Assembly: GCF_001424105.1 (NCBI RefSeq)
Contig: NZ_LMQH01000011.1
Location: 191,832 to 223,918, forward strand
From: Chryseobacterium sp. Leaf394
Lineage (GTDB): Bacteria; Bacteroidota; Bacteroidia; Flavobacteriales; Weeksellaceae
DNA length: 32,087 nucleotides
Direction: 5' to 3'
The first letter of the stretch is position 1; each line of letters opens with the position of its first letter. Positions 30,156 through 32,087 of the stretch are shown here, piece after piece. The notes below the pieces were generated by a model. It worked only from the letters and a program-made list of their open reading frames with translations. It was not told the origin of the DNA and ran no database searches. Position numbers and translations under genes: made by a program.

Positions 30156-32087
30156 TTAAAATTGCAAAAGTTTCAGTTTGAACTGAAGAGCGAAATTTTC
30201 CTTGAAATTTCCTGTTGTATAATATCCAACACGGTAAAAAAGTCCTAAGTTGAAATAGCTTGAAAGAAAATTATTCCATTCCAGGCCAACTTCCTGATAG
30301 AGTTTGTCGAGCTGCTGGTAATCAAACTGATGATTTTGCGGTCTTTTCATCGCACCGAGCGTTCCTCTTAAAACCAAATCTACACTTGAAACATTCTGCC
30401 CAAAACTTTTAAAATACCATGGCAGCTGATGAGTAAAATAGTAGGCGATAAATCTGTCGTTGTAATATTTTCCACCCTCCAGTGTTGCAAAACCAAGGAA
30501 AGAAGTAAGGTTAAAATTAAGGTCACGGCTGTTGGAAGCCATCCCGTTCATCGTAAAGTTTTTCCAGATCGGAGCGTCGCCAAAAACCATTCCTCCGTAG
30601 AGTCTGAAGCCGGTGGTACCGATTAAAGTTTTGAAATTGTGAATAAAAAGCGCATCAAATCGGGTGTAATTAAAATCTCCGCCAAAAGCACTGAAACTTT
30701 TTTCAAAATTAAAATACAGCTCAGGATTTCTCTGTTCCACAATAGATTTGCCCTGCGGCGTCATAATATTCGTAGAATTTGGCGAATATTTAAGTGTGAA
30801 AAGTGTGTTAAAATTATGAAATCCGGCACCTTCATTTCTGAAATTATAATCAAACTGAGCTTCCTCAAAATTTCTTCTTGCCGCAAAAGCCAAAGTCAAA
30901 CCATTGGAAACATCGTTTAAATAAGAAAGAGAAACACCTTTGTAATGATAATATTTATCGTTATTGATATTGTTTCCATAGTTCATCATCCGCATTTTGA
31001 AATTCCAGAGCCGGCGGTGAAATTCTCCTGAGGCAAAAACATCGTCGGTATATTCTATTCTGAAAAACGAATTTTTTTCTAATGTTGTTTTAAAATCAAT
31101 CCCCAAACCGTATTTCCACGAATCATCTTTAAAACCGTAGGCGATGTAATAGTCCGGCGAAACGTAGGCATCGAAATTTTCGTTGACTTTGGTTTTTAAA
31201 CCGACTCTCAGTCCTTCATAAAGGTTGTAGTTGACGAGCTCGCCCACATCAAAATCCAGACTTTTAATTCTGATCTGTCCGTTGATCAAACCGGTAGCAA
31301 ATTTTGCCTTACTGTCGATTCTGTAAATCCTCCCAAGACTGTCTATGGTTTTGTAGGTCCGCATTTCGCGGTCACTCAAAGGTCTTGTCCGGTATTGATC
31401 AAGTGTTTTTCCGTCGGCATTTTTAAGATTGAAAGTATATCCTTTGAAGTCACTCTTGTGCTCCTCAACCGGAGACTGAAAATCGAAATATTCAGCATAA
31501 AGATAAGCGTATGTTCCAAAGCTTTTCCTGATCTTTTTCTGTGGACGTTTTGCCTGATCGTTTTCCTGCTCGGCATCTTCTTCCATCACCATTCTGCTCA
31601 TTTCCATCTTCACTCTTTCTTCAGCCAAAAACCATTTGGAATTGTAGTAAATCCATGTACTTGAGACCCTGCTTTCGTCCTTTTCCCTGCTCAGACTCTC
31701 AATTTTTTTGATGCCGAAAGTTTCGGTATCAATGTAAACGGTTCCTGTAAATTTCCTTTTTTTAACGGGTTTCCTGTAACTGACTTCCCTGAAATTGATG
31801 ACAAAAGTTTTCCTGCCATCCATTACAATCGTATCTGAAAGAAAAAAATGGTAGAGACTGCGGTTTTCCTGAGTAATCTGATGCGGAATTTTGTTTCTGT
31901 TGCTCTGAAGTGTGATCAGTTCATTGATCGGTTGTTTCAAACCTGATATTCTGTTGTCTAAAATGTTTATTTTTTCGCCGAATCTTTTGGAATATTTAAA
32001 TTCCTGTGCGCGTTCCCAGAGGAAAAGTTTACTCCTTGCAAAAATCTGTCTTGCCGAAATATCACTCAGCGAATCCCGCTTTTTTTT
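30156..32087 (-). CDS. DUF5686 outer-membrane protein, copy 2, truncated at the window edge
   Basis: The reading frame is open from the stop at 30156 to the right edge, so at least 643 residues of a longer gene are present; the N-terminal signal and regulatory domain lie outside the window. The edge segment reads KKKRDSLSDISARQIFARSK, then LFLWERAQEFKYSKRFGEK and INILDNRISGLKQPINEL, matching the corresponding stretch of copy 1 residue for residue in much of its length. The rest keeps the same plan: the DUF5686 middle with NLYEGLRVGLKTKVNE and the terminal barrel ending ENFALQFKLKLLQF. A TTG at 31940 could be mistaken for a start but lies inside the conserved domain. Same strand as copy 1, with one small gene between them. 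Confidence 0.88.
   Translation of the reverse strand, partial: KKKRDSLSDISARQIFARSKLFLWERAQEFKYSKRFGEKINILDNRISGLKQPINELITLQSNRNKIPHQITQENRSLYHFFLSDTIVMDGRKTFVINFREVSYRKPVKKRKFTGTVYIDTETFGIKKIESLSREKDESRVSSTWIYYNSKWFLAEERVKMEMSRMVMEEDAEQENDQAKRPQKKIRKSFGTYAYLYAEYFDFQSPVEEHKSDFKGYTFNLKNADGKTLDQYRTRPLSDREMRTYKTIDSLGRIYRIDSKAKFATGLINGQIRIKSLDFDVGELVNYNLYEGLRVGLKTKVNENFDAYVSPDYYIAYGFKDDSWKYGLGIDFKTTLEKNSFFRIEYTDDVFASGEFHRRLWNFKMRMMNYGNNINNDKYYHYKGVSLSYLNDVSNGLTLAFAARRNFEEAQFDYNFRNEGAGFHNFNTLFTLKYSPNSTNIMTPQGKSIVEQRNPELYFNFEKSFSAFGGDFNYTRFDALFIHNFKTLIGTTGFRLYGGMVFGDAPIWKNFTMNGMASNSRDLNFNLTSFLGFATLEGGKYYNDRFIAYYFTHQLPWYFKSFGQNVSSVDLVLRGTLGAMKRPQNHQFDYQQLDKLYQEVGLEWNNFLSSYFNLGLFYRVGYYTTGNFKENFALQFKLKLLQF

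Noticed and set aside
31376..31940. A TTG at 31940 as the start of DUF5686 copy 2
   Set aside because: The frame stays open to the window edge and the upstream codons match copy 1, so the gene is cut by the window and does not start here.

Overview
The window is AT-rich chromosomal DNA of a Bacteroidota member, most likely Chryseobacterium or a close Weeksellaceae relative. The evidence is the flavobacterial gene content, a T9SS-sorted secreted protein with a C-terminal sorting domain, -7 boxes of the TAnnTTTG type a short way upstream of many starts, few Shine-Dalgarno sequences, and two DUF5686 outer-membrane proteins. The genus is inferred from general resemblance; no search was run. No rRNA, tRNA, CRISPR array, insertion sequence, prophage or integrase was seen, and every base stretch over 300 bp holds a gene.

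Layout. 1-3.0 kb (+): prmA, a REP-like inverted repeat, a secreted SH3-like protein, and a tightly coupled pair of small cytoplasmic proteins that looks like an orphan immunity-type cassette. 3.0-7.3 kb (-): a stand-alone NIL-domain protein with a palindrome over its promoter, a NlpC/P60-like lipoprotein overlapping a DUF1801 gene, and a large T9SS cargo protein. 7.5-10.3 kb (+): a class I/II aminotransferase, a lipoprotein and murB (ATGA overlap). murB carries an array of 8-bp repeats inside its coding sequence. 10.4-17.9 kb (-): a CPA2 cation/proton antiporter, a small predicted outer-membrane protein, a LytTR regulator and its LytS-like kinase, a small membrane-anchored protein, an alanine dehydrogenase-family gene, tsaE and an alpha/beta hydrolase. 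18.0-23.0 kb (+): dnaG (its zinc-ligand cysteines are gone), a serine hydrolase, a small exported protein and clpP. 23.1-26.1 kb (-): tpiA, a TerB-like protein, a DoxX/MauE-like membrane protein and a duplicated DUF1599 protein, divergent from folP (+). 27.3-32.1 kb (-): two DUF5686 paralogs separated by a small gene; the second runs off the right edge.

How the parts fit. Most genes are housekeeping: translation and tRNA modification (prmA, tsaE), wall synthesis (murB), replication (dnaG), proteolysis (clpP), glycolysis (tpiA) and folate (folP). The likely regulatory unit is ald-like / small membrane protein / LytS / LytTR, apparently one minus-strand operon. Directly downstream, two promoter regions (for the small outer-membrane protein and the antiporter) each carry direct repeats 21 bp apart of related sequence, the geometry expected of LytTR binding sites. 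The other notable signal is a class of degenerate tandem repeats with 6-, 7- or 8-bp units, found in several intergenic spaces and once inside murB.
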